From positions 1 through 42,039 of the forward strand of contig DAINOJ010000019.1 in the NCBI GenBank assembly GCA_036744005.1: 42,039 bases of DNA, given 5' to 3'. Source of the stretch: CALCNS01 sp937897315 (GTDB lineage: Bacteria; Bacillota; JAAYKD01). Below are positions 17,031-25,069 of this stretch, piece by piece. Both the position numbers and the translations under genes were made by a program. Position 1 is the first letter of the stretch. Each line of letters begins with the position of its first letter. The notes beneath the pieces were generated by a model, which saw nothing but the letters and a program-made list of their open reading frames with translations, ran no database searches and had not been told where the DNA came from.

Positions 17031-17702
17031 TTAACCAATAGCATTCGCAATGAATACCATAGTCAGCATAGAAAAGATGAAGGTTTGTATACCTCCGGAG
17101 AATAAGTCAAAGTAAATATGGAACGGTATTGGCACGACCAATCTCAAAAAGACCGGTAACAAGAAATAGATCAGACTGATGATAACACTACCACCAAACA
17201 AATTACCGAACAAACGGAACGAAAGAGATACCGGACGTGATAATTCTCCGATTATATTAATCGGCAAGAAGAACACAAACGGTGACAGATACCCTTTTAA
17301 ATAGGCGATGATGCCGTTAAACTTAATATTGAAAAAGTGGAACATGAATATTGTTAGTAACGACATTCCTAAAGTAGTATTCAGATCTGCTGTTGGAGGT
17401 CGTAACCCTACTAATCCACTAATGTTGCAGAAGAACAAGAAAGGCATCAAGGCAACAACATAAGGTGCGAACCACATGTTTTTATCGCCCATTGCTTGTT
17501 TGACAAGACCTTGAACCATACTGATCCAGATTTCCGCGATGTGTTGTTTACCACTCGGAATTTTCTTTAAATTGCGACTAACCCAAAAAGCTAACACGAT
17601 GACAAAAGCCATGATAATCCACTGATTTCGAATCGTCTCGGTGATGGGATAACCCATGATTCGAAATAATATTTTTGGACCTTTAATCTCTAAACTACCC
17701 AA
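17031..17702 (-). CDS. atpB: ATP synthase a subunit
   Basis: A membrane protein of 223 residues with about five helices, forming the ion channel next to the c-ring. The essential Arg is in ELSRPVSLSFRLFGNLFGG, and the C-terminal helix with FIFSMLTMVFIANAIG is typical. The start is TTG at 17702: GGGAGG lies eight bases upstream and no better ATG fits. It follows atpI by 16 bases. Confidence 0.95.
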   Translation of the reverse strand: MGSLEIKGPKILFRIMGYPITETIRNQWIIMAFVIVLAFWVSRNLKKIPSGKQHIAEIWISMVQGLVKQAMGDKNMWFAPYVVALMPFLFFCNISGLVGLRPPTADLNTTLGMSLLTIFMFHFFNIKFNGIIAYLKGYLSPFVFFLPINIIGELSRPVSLSFRLFGNLFGGSVIISLIYFLLPVFLRLVVPIPFHIYFDLFSGGIQTFIFSMLTMVFIANAIG

Positions 17703-17718
17703 CGATTTTCCCTCCCTT

Positions 17719-18126
17719 CTATTCTTTCTTCTTCTTTGTATAACTCATTAAGTGACCGACAAATGTCTTTAGAAACAACCACAGCTTTAAAGCAAAGAAA
17801 GGCGGTATGGCTCCCACCAATGCCGAGACGCCTAAGTCCTTTCGAAGCAAAAGAATGGTAAATAAGAGAAGAACCAATACAAATCGCACAAGATACCTAG
17901 TAAACGCATAAATTCTAGCTTGCTCTGGAGCCATATCTACCACTTGTTGAATCTGTAAGGCGATTAGGCGAAAATTTAAGAAGGCAACTATACCACCGGC
18001 GACGGAGCCAATGGCCACGGCACGATTAAAAAACACGGAAGGTACCGCCATGAGGAGTACGGAGTAGATGATGACCTTCGAATGCTCCCACCATAACTTC
18101 CAGTATGCCTCTAACTCATGATTCAT
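17719..18126 (-). CDS. atpI: ATP synthase subunit I (AtpI-like)
   Basis: A small membrane protein of 135 residues with about four hydrophobic segments, located in front of atpB where Firmicutes carry atpI. AtpI proteins aid c-ring assembly or Mg2+/Na+ handling and are poorly conserved, so the call depends on position, size and topology (including the GSVAGGIVAFLNFRLIALQI segment). It ends in a lysine-rich tail. It starts five bases after mnaA, indicating co-transcription with the wall-polymer genes. Confidence 0.82.
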   Translation of the reverse strand: MNHELEAYWKLWWEHSKVIIYSVLLMAVPSVFFNRAVAIGSVAGGIVAFLNFRLIALQIQQVVDMAPEQARIYAFTRYLVRFVLVLLLFTILLLRKDLGVSALVGAIPPFFALKLWLFLKTFVGHLMSYTKKKKE

Positions 18127-18131
18127 TAGCT

Positions 18132-19307
18132 CTACACATCCTGTCGGGTCGCCACATAAAAGGGTTCCGGCGCATGTTCTCTATGACAAAAAGCATATTC
18201 TATGGCTTCCACGATACGTCGGCATGCTTGACCATCTCCATAAGGGTTCACTGCCATTTGCATCCGTTTATAATGGGACGAATCTTGAAGTAGTTTTCGG
18301 CTTTCCTGAACAATAAGCTCTTCATCGGTTCCAACCAATATGACAGTTCCCGCTTCTACCGCTTCCGGTCTTTCTGTGACATCCCTTAACACCAAAACCG
18401 GTTTTTTTAAGGCAGGGGCTTCTTCCTGAATTCCCCCTGAATCGGTCAATATCATATAGCTACGAGACATAAGATTATGCATGTCATTCGGGTCGAGTGG
18501 ATCAATCAGGTGAACTTGAGGTAGGTCGCTCAGTCTTGGCATGACGACTTCTTGAACGGCAGGATTTCGATGTACCGGCCAAACCACTTCCACTTCAGGA
18601 TTCTCCAGCACCATTCTTCGCACCGCATCGGCAATATGCTTCATAGGAGCACCTAAGTTCTCTCGCCGATGTGCAGTCACTGTGATGATTTTTCGCTGGA
18701 AGTTCAGTTCATTTAAAGATGCTTCTGCAAACGTGTATTCTTGCTTTACCGTATAAGCCATGGCATCGATAACGGTATTTCCCGTGACAAAAATCTTCTC
18801 ATTAGGAATTCTTTCGGTTAAGAGGTGCTCGCGCGCTAAGGTAGTAGGAGCAAAGTGTAAATCGGCTAATCGTCCGGTTAATTGCCGGTTCATTTCTTCG
18901 GGGAAAGGAAAGTATTTATCGTACGTTCGTAACCCAGCCTCTACATGACCAATGGGAATTTGATGAAAGTAAGCGATGAGTGCTCCGATGAACGTCGTAA
19001 GTGTGTCACCGTGGACTAAAATGAGATCTGGCTTAGCCTCTGCCATAACGCCCTCTAACCCTTCTAAGGCACGAATCGCGACGCCGGTCAGTGTTTGACG
19101 TTGCTGCATGATGTTTAAATCGTAATCCGGATGGATGTCGAAAGTAAGTAGAACTTGATCCAACATTTCTCGGTGCTGAGCTGTAACACAGACCAAAGAA
19201 GTGATGTGTTCGGATTTTTCCAAAGCTTTCACTAGCGGAGCCATCTTAATGGCTTCCGGTCGAGTGCCAAAAATCGTTAAAACTTTCGTTTTCTTCTGCT
19301 CGGTCAA
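18132..19307 (-). CDS. mnaA: UDP-N-acetylglucosamine 2-epimerase (non-hydrolysing)
   Basis: A protein of about 391 residues that interconverts UDP-GlcNAc and UDP-ManNAc for teichoic acid or other wall polymers. Family stretches are TIFGTRPEAIKMAPL at the N-terminus, VHGDTLTTF, HVEAGLRTYD...PFPEEMNRQ, TAHRRENLG and SDSGGIQEEAP. I favour the TTG at 19307, seven bases after AGGGGG; the in-frame GTG at 19313 sits almost on that site, and the two differ by only two residues. It lies between tagO and atpI in one apparent operon. WecB is an equivalent name. Confidence 0.95.
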   Translation of the reverse strand: MTEQKKTKVLTIFGTRPEAIKMAPLVKALEKSEHITSLVCVTAQHREMLDQVLLTFDIHPDYDLNIMQQRQTLTGVAIRALEGLEGVMAEAKPDLILVHGDTLTTFIGALIAYFHQIPIGHVEAGLRTYDKYFPFPEEMNRQLTGRLADLHFAPTTLAREHLLTERIPNEKIFVTGNTVIDAMAYTVKQEYTFAEASLNELNFQRKIITVTAHRRENLGAPMKHIADAVRRMVLENPEVEVVWPVHRNPAVQEVVMPRLSDLPQVHLIDPLDPNDMHNLMSRSYMILTDSGGIQEEAPALKKPVLVLRDVTERPEAVEAGTVILVGTDEELIVQESRKLLQDSSHYKRMQMAVNPYGDGQACRRIVEAIEYAFCHREHAPEPFYVATRQDV

Positions 19308-19318
19308 TATCACACCCC

Positions 19319-20428
19319 CTAAGAATCTTGTTTTCTGCGTTTCAATTCTTCTTGCAGCTCTCTTTTAAAATTGCTCCCATAGCCCTTGGTATCATCGTCC
19401 ATATCCTTGATGTTCATGGTTCTGGCGACCACAAACAAAAACATTCCGGCTAATCCCACGACCAAAGAAATGATTCTACCTTGTACATTATTAACTTCGA
19501 CTGCTGCCAACCCTAAGCACGTGGAAATAGCATACAACCATAATACGGTTTGGCGTTGTGTTAAGCCATTGTCGTAAAGGATGTGGTGGATGTGTTGCCT
19601 GTCGGCTTTCATTGGGGATTTTCCAGCACGGATTCGCTGAAAAAAGACTACCATGGTGTCGAACAAAGGCAACCCCAGTGCTAAAACAGGTACTAACATG
19701 GTGGCAAATGTGGCACTTTTCATGGGGCCTTTTATAGACAAGCACGCCAAAACAAACCCAATGAACAAAGCACCTGCATCCCCCATGAAAATTTTAGCAG
19801 GGTGAAAATTATAGAATAAAAATCCCATGCATGCGCCTGCTAAAGCAACTGCCATAACAACCACATCGATATAATTCATTCTCCATGCAACAATCATTAA
19901 AGAAACTGCGGCTATTGCTGCGGTTCCGGATGCCAGTCCATCCAAGCCATCGATGAAATTCATAACATTGGTCACCGTGACAATCCACAGCATGGATAAG
20001 GGAATACTAAAAATCCCAAGAGAAATGTAGCCCGGCGAGAATGGTATACCAATTCCCTCAATCACAATTCCACTTTGGACCGCCAGAAAGGCACACCCGA
20101 TTTGTACCAGTAAACGTAGTTTCGCAGAAATGTCCATTTTGTCATCGACAGCTCCAATGAACATTAAAATGGTGCCTCCCACCAAGATACCCAACATTTC
20201 TTTACTAATGGGTACAAACAGGGTGCAGGCGACCAAAAAGGCAAAATAAATGGCTACTCCGCCTAAGTATGGAGTAGGAACTTTATGAGTTTTTCTTGGG
20301 TTTGGCCTGTCCATAATATGAAATCGTTGCGCCAATTTCATGGCTATGGGAGTAAAACAAATCACCAAAAAAAGAGCTACACAAAAAGTAAATATGGTTT
20401 CAATGAGTGTAAGATTTGTTCCGTTCAT
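19319..20428 (-). CDS. tagO: Undecaprenyl-phosphate GlcNAc-1-phosphate transferase (TagO/WecA family)
   Basis: A polytopic membrane protein of 369 residues, about eleven helices, of the MraY/WecA family. It attaches GlcNAc-1-phosphate to undecaprenyl phosphate at the start of teichoic acid or other wall-polymer synthesis. Visible catalytic stretches are FIGAVDDKMDIS (the DD motif), NVMNFIDGLDGLASG, IFMGDAGALFIGF and the cytosolic HIHHILYDNGLTQRQ loop. The ATG at 20428 is preceded by GTGAGG; the upstream GTG at 20440 is part of that site. It is the first gene of the tagO-mnaA-atp run and has a promoter with an unusual inverted repeat. Confidence 0.94.
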   Translation of the reverse strand: MNGTNLTLIETIFTFCVALFLVICFTPIAMKLAQRFHIMDRPNPRKTHKVPTPYLGGVAIYFAFLVACTLFVPISKEMLGILVGGTILMFIGAVDDKMDISAKLRLLVQIGCAFLAVQSGIVIEGIGIPFSPGYISLGIFSIPLSMLWIVTVTNVMNFIDGLDGLASGTAAIAAVSLMIVAWRMNYIDVVVMAVALAGACMGFLFYNFHPAKIFMGDAGALFIGFVLACLSIKGPMKSATFATMLVPVLALGLPLFDTMVVFFQRIRAGKSPMKADRQHIHHILYDNGLTQRQTVLWLYAISTCLGLAAVEVNNVQGRIISLVVGLAGMFLFVVARTMNIKDMDDDTKGYGSNFKRELQEELKRRKQDS

Positions 20429-20444
20429 ATAGTACCTCACAACG

Positions 20445-20477
20445 AAAATAGTATATCATAGTATACTATTTTGTCAA
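20445..20477 (-). promoter_or_regulatory. Promoter of the tagO-mnaA-atp run with operator-like inverted repeat
   Basis: On the minus strand TTGACA (20472-20477) is followed by a 16-base spacer and TATACT (20450-20455). A perfect 11-base inverted repeat, AAAATAGTATA at 20445-20455 and TATACTATTTT at 20462-20472 with a six-base centre, covers the spacer and the -10 box and touches the -35. A protein bound there should block RNA polymerase. The AT-rich arms and lack of a T run make a terminator unlikely. I do not recognise the operator family. Confidence 0.65.
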
Positions 20478-20534
20478 TTCTTACAAGAACAAGTGAATTA
20501 TTTCACGTGGTCACTTTTGGTCGGTGGCTCATAT

Positions 20535-20978
20535 TTATAGGTGCACTTGAATCAAAGGAATACCTGCTTCTTGTAACAAGGATTTTGATAACTCGTCTGG
20601 GTAACCCGTTGCATAATAAATGGCAGACACGTGGCAATTGATAAGCATTTTGGCACATAACACACAAGGAAATGCCGTGGTATAGCAAGCAGAACCTTCA
20701 ATGCTTACTCCAGCTATGGCTGCTTGAATAATGGCATTCTGTTCCGCATGAACAGCTCTGCATATCTCGTGCCTTTGTCCGGAAGGTACATTCTCTTGCT
20801 CTCTTTTGCATCCGACTTCTCCACAATGAGCCAGTCCACTCGGTGAGCCGTTATAACCGGTTGACAATATTCTGCGATCGTTGACCAAAATGGCTCCTAC
20901 TTGTCTTCTTAAGCAAGTAGATCGTTTCGCGACGACTTGCGCAATCTCCATAAAATAACTATCCCATGAAGGTCTCAT
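20535..20978 (-). CDS. comEB: dCMP deaminase / ComEB family
   Basis: A zinc-dependent deaminase of 147 residues. The zinc motif is HAEQNAI with the later PCVLC; STGYNGSP and a Cys-rich segment with CKREQENVPSGQRHE are typical of dCMP deaminases, which supply dUMP for thymidylate synthesis. The gene name comes from the competence operon of Bacillus, but no comEA or comEC is nearby; the location before tagO is common in Clostridia. The ATG at 20978 has GAGGTG upstream. Confidence 0.92.
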   Translation of the reverse strand: MRPSWDSYFMEIAQVVAKRSTCLRRQVGAILVNDRRILSTGYNGSPSGLAHCGEVGCKREQENVPSGQRHEICRAVHAEQNAIIQAAIAGVSIEGSACYTTAFPCVLCAKMLINCHVSAIYYATGYPDELSKSLLQEAGIPLIQVHL

Positions 20979-21121
20979 TCTTGCACCTCGTTTTCACTAA
21001 GATTAACTATGTTTAGTTTGACAATTGAACAAAAAATTCCTTCTCTTATGAATGAAGGAGATTAGAAGAATGAGAAGAACTGTATCTTTGTATATAGATT
21101 GTTACACTAAGGAGGGAAAGT

Positions 21122-22288
21122 ATGAATACATCCAAGAACAGAATAGAGCAATTACAAATGCGTCTCAAAAATTCTCAGCTCGATGGTGCGATTTTCACCA
21201 TTGGGGCGAGTATGCAGTATCTGCTCGATGACCCTTCTCTTTGTTATCATAGAACGGGTTACAGCAAAATGTCGCATGGGAAAGGGTATTTTAGTGGTAT
21301 GCATTTACCGACTCGGTTGTTAGTGATTCCTACTCAGCAAAGTGCTTTTATTCTTTGTCACCCTCAGGAGGAAGAAAGGAGTTCTTCCTATGGCTTGCCC
21401 GTATATGCTGGTTTTTGGAGTCATTATCCCTATACTTGGCGGAAGCACTGCAACGGAAATCGTATTGCTTTAGGAGCAGATGCTTTTGAAGGAATGAAAG
21501 AACTTTTCCTGCATTTCGATCGTTCATTGAATATTGTGCTTGGTGAGCATTTATGCGATGACATGAGGATGATTAAAGACGAGAATGAAATCAAAACATT
21601 GCGCAAGGCAGCTGCCTTAACCGACAAGGTGATGGAAGCCACTTTACCCCTTCTCGTGGAAGGTAGCACCCCCATGGATGTGGAAGCTTTTATGCAACAA
21701 GAGGGTTTTCGAGGTGGAGCAACCGATGTCTCTTTCCCGGCAGCCTGTATTTATACGCGACCGGGTCATCCTTCGGCTAAAGAACGAATCGGTTACCCCA
21801 AAAATCTACCCATGCAGGGACCTACGGGAATCGCATTCGATTTTGGTTTTGTCGTCGATGGGTATTGTTCGGACTATGGCAGATCGTTTTATCGTGGGCA
21901 AGCCCCAAAGAAGATTGCAGATGCCTATGCGGCCTTACAAAAGGGACAACAAGAAATGGTGAAGCGATTAAAGCCTGGAGTACATCGGGTTAGCGATGTC
22001 GATCGTTTCATTCGCGAAGTGGTCACGGAGGAGGGTTTTGGTGATCGGATGCTCTATGCCGATACCGGAATCTGTGGGCATCAAATCGGTATTGATGTTC
22101 ATGAGGATCCCTGGTTATTAAATACTGAAACCACTCTTCTTTCCCCAGGCATGGTTTTTTGTGCAGAACCTAAAATTTGGTTCCCAGAGGAGTGCTATAT
22201 GAGAGTAGAAGACATGATCTTAATCACCGAATCTGGAGCGGAATTCCTTACTACGTTCTCAAGAACGTTATATCAGTTACCCGAATAG
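21122..22288 (+). CDS. M24-family metallopeptidase (Xaa-Pro aminopeptidase-like)
   Basis: A cytoplasmic protein of 388 residues with a creatinase-like N-terminal domain (about 1-155) and a pita-bread catalytic domain. All five metal ligands are seen: two Asp in FDFGFVVDGYCSDYGR, His in GHQIGIDVHEDP, Glu in FCAEP and Glu in RVEDM. This fits Xaa-Pro dipeptidase or aminopeptidase activity; substrate preference cannot be read from sequence. AAGGAGGG precedes the ATG. It is a single gene ended by a strong hairpin, convergent with the DJ-1 gene. Confidence 0.92.
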   Translation: MNTSKNRIEQLQMRLKNSQLDGAIFTIGASMQYLLDDPSLCYHRTGYSKMSHGKGYFSGMHLPTRLLVIPTQQSAFILCHPQEEERSSSYGLPVYAGFWSHYPYTWRKHCNGNRIALGADAFEGMKELFLHFDRSLNIVLGEHLCDDMRMIKDENEIKTLRKAAALTDKVMEATLPLLVEGSTPMDVEAFMQQEGFRGGATDVSFPAACIYTRPGHPSAKERIGYPKNLPMQGPTGIAFDFGFVVDGYCSDYGRSFYRGQAPKKIADAYAALQKGQQEMVKRLKPGVHRVSDVDRFIREVVTEEGFGDRMLYADTGICGHQIGIDVHEDPWLLNTETTLLSPGMVFCAEPKIWFPEECYMRVEDMILITESGAEFLTTFSRTLYQLPE

Positions 22289-22292
22289 CATT

Positions 22293-22320
22293 AAAGCCTC
22301 CGAAATTTCGGAGGCTTTTT
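22293..22320 (+). terminator. Terminator of the M24 peptidase gene
   Basis: A perfect 13-base palindromic stem (AAAGCCTCCGAAA with TTTCGGAGGCTTT, 22293-22318) is followed by TTTTT on the plus strand. It also lies just past the end of the convergent DJ-1 gene, though its T run on that strand is short. Confidence 0.88.
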
Positions 22321-22323
22321 ATA

Positions 22324-22911
22324 CTAATGCACTTCAAACAAATCGTGATTGGGGTCATCGTTCCAAATGTACTCGATTCTATGAGCAATCTCTTCTGCTT
22401 TCTTTCGTCCAAAGGTATCGGAGATAAAACCTAAGGCCATATCGGTTCCCGCAGAAACACCGGATGAAGTGTAAAACTTACCATCCACAACCCATCTTGC
22501 TTTCGCCAACCAATGGACCTCATGACTTTGTGAAGTTGCCCAGGTATATGATCTTTTGTTCGTTGTTGCGAACTTTCCATTGAGAACTCCACATTTGGCC
22601 AGCAAAGCTGAACCGGTACAAACCGACAAGCATTGAGCTGCCAGATTGGTATAGTGATGAAGTTTTCTTAAAAAATCTTGGTCGTTAACCAAAGTTCTTG
22701 CTCCCATACCTCCCGGGAGAAACAAAACATCTGCAGGAGAACAACACTCTATGCTTTCGGTTTGAACTGTAAAACCCTGAGTACTACGAATGGGTCCTCC
22801 CATCATAGAGCAAAAACACAACTCCAGTTCTTCACACTTAGAAAAAACTTCAACCGGACCAAAGACATCTAGGGCTTCAAAATCATCATAGAGTACAATC
22901 TGTATTTTCAT
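22324..22911 (-). CDS. DJ-1/PfpI family protein
   Basis: A class I glutamine amidotransferase-like protein of 195 residues. The nucleophile elbow reads SVCTGSALLA with Cys, and the acidic partner is probably in VLYDDFEALDVFGPVEVF; FLPGGMGAR and YTSSGVSAGTDMAL are typical of the family's isonitrile-hydratase or AraC-N-like branch. Its role could be stress chaperone, deglycase-like or hydratase; the sequence does not decide. Start at 22911 (AGGTGAA upstream), one base after the VOC stop codon, so the two are coupled. Last gene of the methylase-VOC-DJ-1 run. Confidence 0.87.
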   Translation of the reverse strand: MKIQIVLYDDFEALDVFGPVEVFSKCEELELCFCSMMGGPIRSTQGFTVQTESIECCSPADVLFLPGGMGARTLVNDQDFLRKLHHYTNLAAQCLSVCTGSALLAKCGVLNGKFATTNKRSYTWATSQSHEVHWLAKARWVVDGKFYTSSGVSAGTDMALGFISDTFGRKKAEEIAHRIEYIWNDDPNHDLFEVH

Positions 22912-22912
22912 C

Positions 22913-23320
22913 TTATTCACCTGCATAAAACACGGCACGGTCAGCCAGACTTAAGAATTCTTCCACTTCAAATTTGTACCCTTCCGGCCCCATGAACATC
23001 AGGGATTTGATTTGCAATTTCTCACTAATATGGGGAGGATTTATAAATTCGATTCCGACTTTCGTTAAACGTTGTACCATTTCATCGAACTGCAAGACGA
23101 CGAAACTGGTTAAGACCCCATCACGGGTGGTCGCTTTGCAAGCACCTCTGCTACGATCGACCGCGCCGATATAAGAACCCGGGCATACCTGATAGATTTT
23201 GGACCATCCCTGATCGCAAACTAGCGGTAACCCTAATGTTTGTTGAAAGAAATGACATGCTGCTTCTAAGTCGTCAAAGTATAGAAAACTAATCTTCCCC
23301 ACAATATTCAATGATGACAT
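22913..23320 (-). CDS. VOC-superfamily (glyoxalase/dioxygenase fold) protein
   Basis: A protein of 135 residues with two beta-alpha-beta-beta-beta modules: FLYFDDLEAACHFFQQTLGLPLV at the N-terminus and GPEGYKFEVEEF near the C-terminus, typical of the vicinal oxygen chelate fold. Enzymes of this fold bind a metal, with a Glu near the end of each module, but the substrate is unknown; lyase, dioxygenase or drug-binding roles are all possible. AAGGAGGG precedes the ATG. Pairing with a DJ-1 protein recalls methylglyoxal detoxification, which is only a suggestion. Confidence 0.82.
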   Translation of the reverse strand: MSSLNIVGKISFLYFDDLEAACHFFQQTLGLPLVCDQGWSKIYQVCPGSYIGAVDRSRGACKATTRDGVLTSFVVLQFDEMVQRLTKVGIEFINPPHISEKLQIKSLMFMGPEGYKFEVEEFLSLADRAVFYAGE

Positions 23321-23339
23321 ACTGCACCCTCCTTGTATT

Positions 23340-24527
23340 TTACTGTTTCTTGAACAGAATCACCCGATTGGTATTGGTGCCACCGGTGTTGTTGGTGACT
23401 CCCCAAATGTTCGCCGTTTTTGTAAATTGTTGACGATTGATATAGGTCGCAATGGGTTCTAATCTTGTTTTCTCGATGATTGGAAATACATAATCATCTA
23501 GTTGAATCTTACCTTTACGTACTTCCCCCACCTCAAAAGCTCCATATCCTCCAGGGATTAGAATGCGATGAAACTCAAGAAACACCTTCTCCATGGCTAA
23601 AACCCACTGATCGAGAGAGCGAAACTGAGTCATCCTTGATGCTACCTGGTTTGTATCGATGTGATTAAACCAACAGCGCAACCAGTTGTCTTGATGATAT
23701 TGCACTTGATCCAAAAAGGGTGGTGAAGTTACGATGAGTTGCACAGAGGAATTGGGAATCAGATAGGTATCCGCAGCGTCCTGATTAATAAATTGCCCAC
23801 CAACTCCAGGCCAAGGATAGGGTATCTCTTTTAACAATGATTTACTTTTCTTAAGAATGATGCTCATAACATCACGATATTCATTGAGATCGTTGGCATA
23901 CTTCGTATTGATTTTTTTCTGTCGTTCTATAGATACCGCTTGATTGGGAGGTAGAGTATATACAGAAAAAAAGCCTTTGGAGTGACCGGTAAGACGGTTG
24001 GTGGCAACCATGCGAATCCATTGATCAACCGCATCTTCTGTTCCCTGAACACGCTTTTCTAGCAAATAAGCACGTAAGCTACGAATCTCGCGAAGAGTCT
24101 GGGTAGAAAAGAAGACCTCCAACTCATGCCCGCTCTCCTCTGTCCCTTCTTCACCACCCAACTGGATTTCATCCAAGCGCCTTTGAATGGCATCTAGAGT
24201 GGGTGGTTGGGTCCTCGCTTCTGCTAGAACTCTCATGAGAGGATTAATATCATTTGCCAGGAATCGCCTTCCCATAAGGGCTGCTTGAATCGCTGTAGTT
24301 CCTCTTCCGGCAAAGGGATCGTAAACCACATCTCCTTCTTTGGAGAAACGCGATATGAAAAACTCTGGCAGCTCCGCTTTGAAGCAAGCTCGATAAGATA
24401 TTTCGTGTAAAGAACACATTTGCCTTTGCTTTGCTGTCCAAAGTTCGCTATCGATCACAGGATACCGTTCAGGATAAACGAGCTGTTTTGGTTCAGAGTT
24501 TGTTTTGCTTTCGGGAGTGGTGTTCAT
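23340..24527 (-). CDS. DNA (N4-cytosine/N6-adenine) methyltransferase, orphan
   Basis: A protein of 395 residues with AdoMet motif I DPFAGRGTTAIQA at about 70-82 and the catalytic motif TSPPF further downstream (S-P-P-F, as in N4-cytosine and some N6-adenine enzymes). The order motif I then motif IV fits the alpha-like arrangement. RNA guanine methylases of the Trm11 type share a similar layout, so an RNA substrate is a less likely alternative. No restriction endonuclease or specificity gene is next to it. The ATG at 24527 is preferred because AAGGATG lies at the right distance; an in-frame ATG at 24536 overlaps that site. It leads the run methylase-VOC-DJ-1 and may have a hairpin in its leader. 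Confidence 0.82.
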   Translation of the reverse strand: MNTTPESKTNSEPKQLVYPERYPVIDSELWTAKQRQMCSLHEISYRACFKAELPEFFISRFSKEGDVVYDPFAGRGTTAIQAALMGRRFLANDINPLMRVLAEARTQPPTLDAIQRRLDEIQLGGEEGTEESGHELEVFFSTQTLREIRSLRAYLLEKRVQGTEDAVDQWIRMVATNRLTGHSKGFFSVYTLPPNQAVSIERQKKINTKYANDLNEYRDVMSIILKKSKSLLKEIPYPWPGVGGQFINQDAADTYLIPNSSVQLIVTSPPFLDQVQYHQDNWLRCWFNHIDTNQVASRMTQFRSLDQWVLAMEKVFLEFHRILIPGGYGAFEVGEVRKGKIQLDDYVFPIIEKTRLEPIATYINRQQFTKTANIWGVTNNTGGTNTNRVILFKKQ

Positions 24528-24576
24528 GTTATCCATCCTTAAAATTAGTCTTCTCTTCTTTCTGCATAGAAACAAA

Positions 24577-24606
24577 GAAACCCTTTCCAGATATGAAAAG
24601 GGTTTC
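24577..24606 (-). terminator. Hairpin with T-rich tail on the minus strand
   Basis: A ten-base stem, GAAACCCTTT (24577-24586) and AAAGGGTTTC (24597-24606), is followed on the minus strand by TTTGTTTC. It lies between the methylase start and divergent cdd. It could end transcripts coming from the M28 peptidase gene through cdd, or be a leader attenuator of the methylase gene. Confidence 0.6.
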
Positions 24607-24670
24607 ACGGGTCTATAATGGAACTATGGGATAAAAAGAATCCTATTATGAATGATTAGGGGGACTTTGT

Positions 24671-25069
24671 ATGACTGACATACAATTATATCAGAAAGCT
24701 GTAGAGCAATTAGAAAAAGCGTATGCACCGTACTCGGGGTTTTCTGTTGGGGCTGCCTTGCTCTCCAATGACGATACCCTGTACACTGGCTGTAATATAG
24801 AAAGCGCAGCTTATGGGGCGACCATCTGTGCAGAACGAACTGCCTTGGTTAAGGGTGTTTCCGAAGGGCATCGCAAATTTAAATCCATCGCCGTTGCCTC
24901 TTCCTCTGGGGACTTCACCTTCCCTTGTGGCATTTGTCGGCAAACCTTGGTAGAGTTTGGCCCAAATTTAAGAGTCATTGTTGGTAATCTGAAAGGTCAG
25001 ATTCAGGTATTTCTACTGAAGGATTTGCTTCCTGAAGCGTTTACATCGATTGAACTGGATAAATCTTAG
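24671..25069 (+). CDS. cdd: Cytidine deaminase
   Basis: A zinc enzyme of 132 residues that deaminates cytidine and deoxycytidine in pyrimidine salvage. The active site reads CAERTAL (Cys and the catalytic Glu) and PCGICRQTLVEF (two further zinc Cys); YAPYSGFSVGAAL is the usual N-terminal signature. A TATAAT at 24614-24619 may be its -10 box, but no clear -35 was found. GGGGGACT precedes the ATG. Its stop codon overlaps that of the convergent M28 peptidase (TTAG shared, four bases), and no terminator separates the two. Confidence 0.96.
   Translation: MTDIQLYQKAVEQLEKAYAPYSGFSVGAALLSNDDTLYTGCNIESAAYGATICAERTALVKGVSEGHRKFKSIAVASSSGDFTFPCGICRQTLVEFGPNLRVIVGNLKGQIQVFLLKDLLPEAFTSIELDKS

Noticed and set aside
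20445..20472. The inverted repeat near tagO as a terminator of comEB
   Set aside because: The arms are very AT-rich and no T run follows, while -35 and -10 boxes overlap it; an operator fits better.
21010..21060. TTGACA at 21,018-21,023 as the promoter of the M24 peptidase
   Set aside because: No acceptable -10 box lies 16-18 bases downstream.
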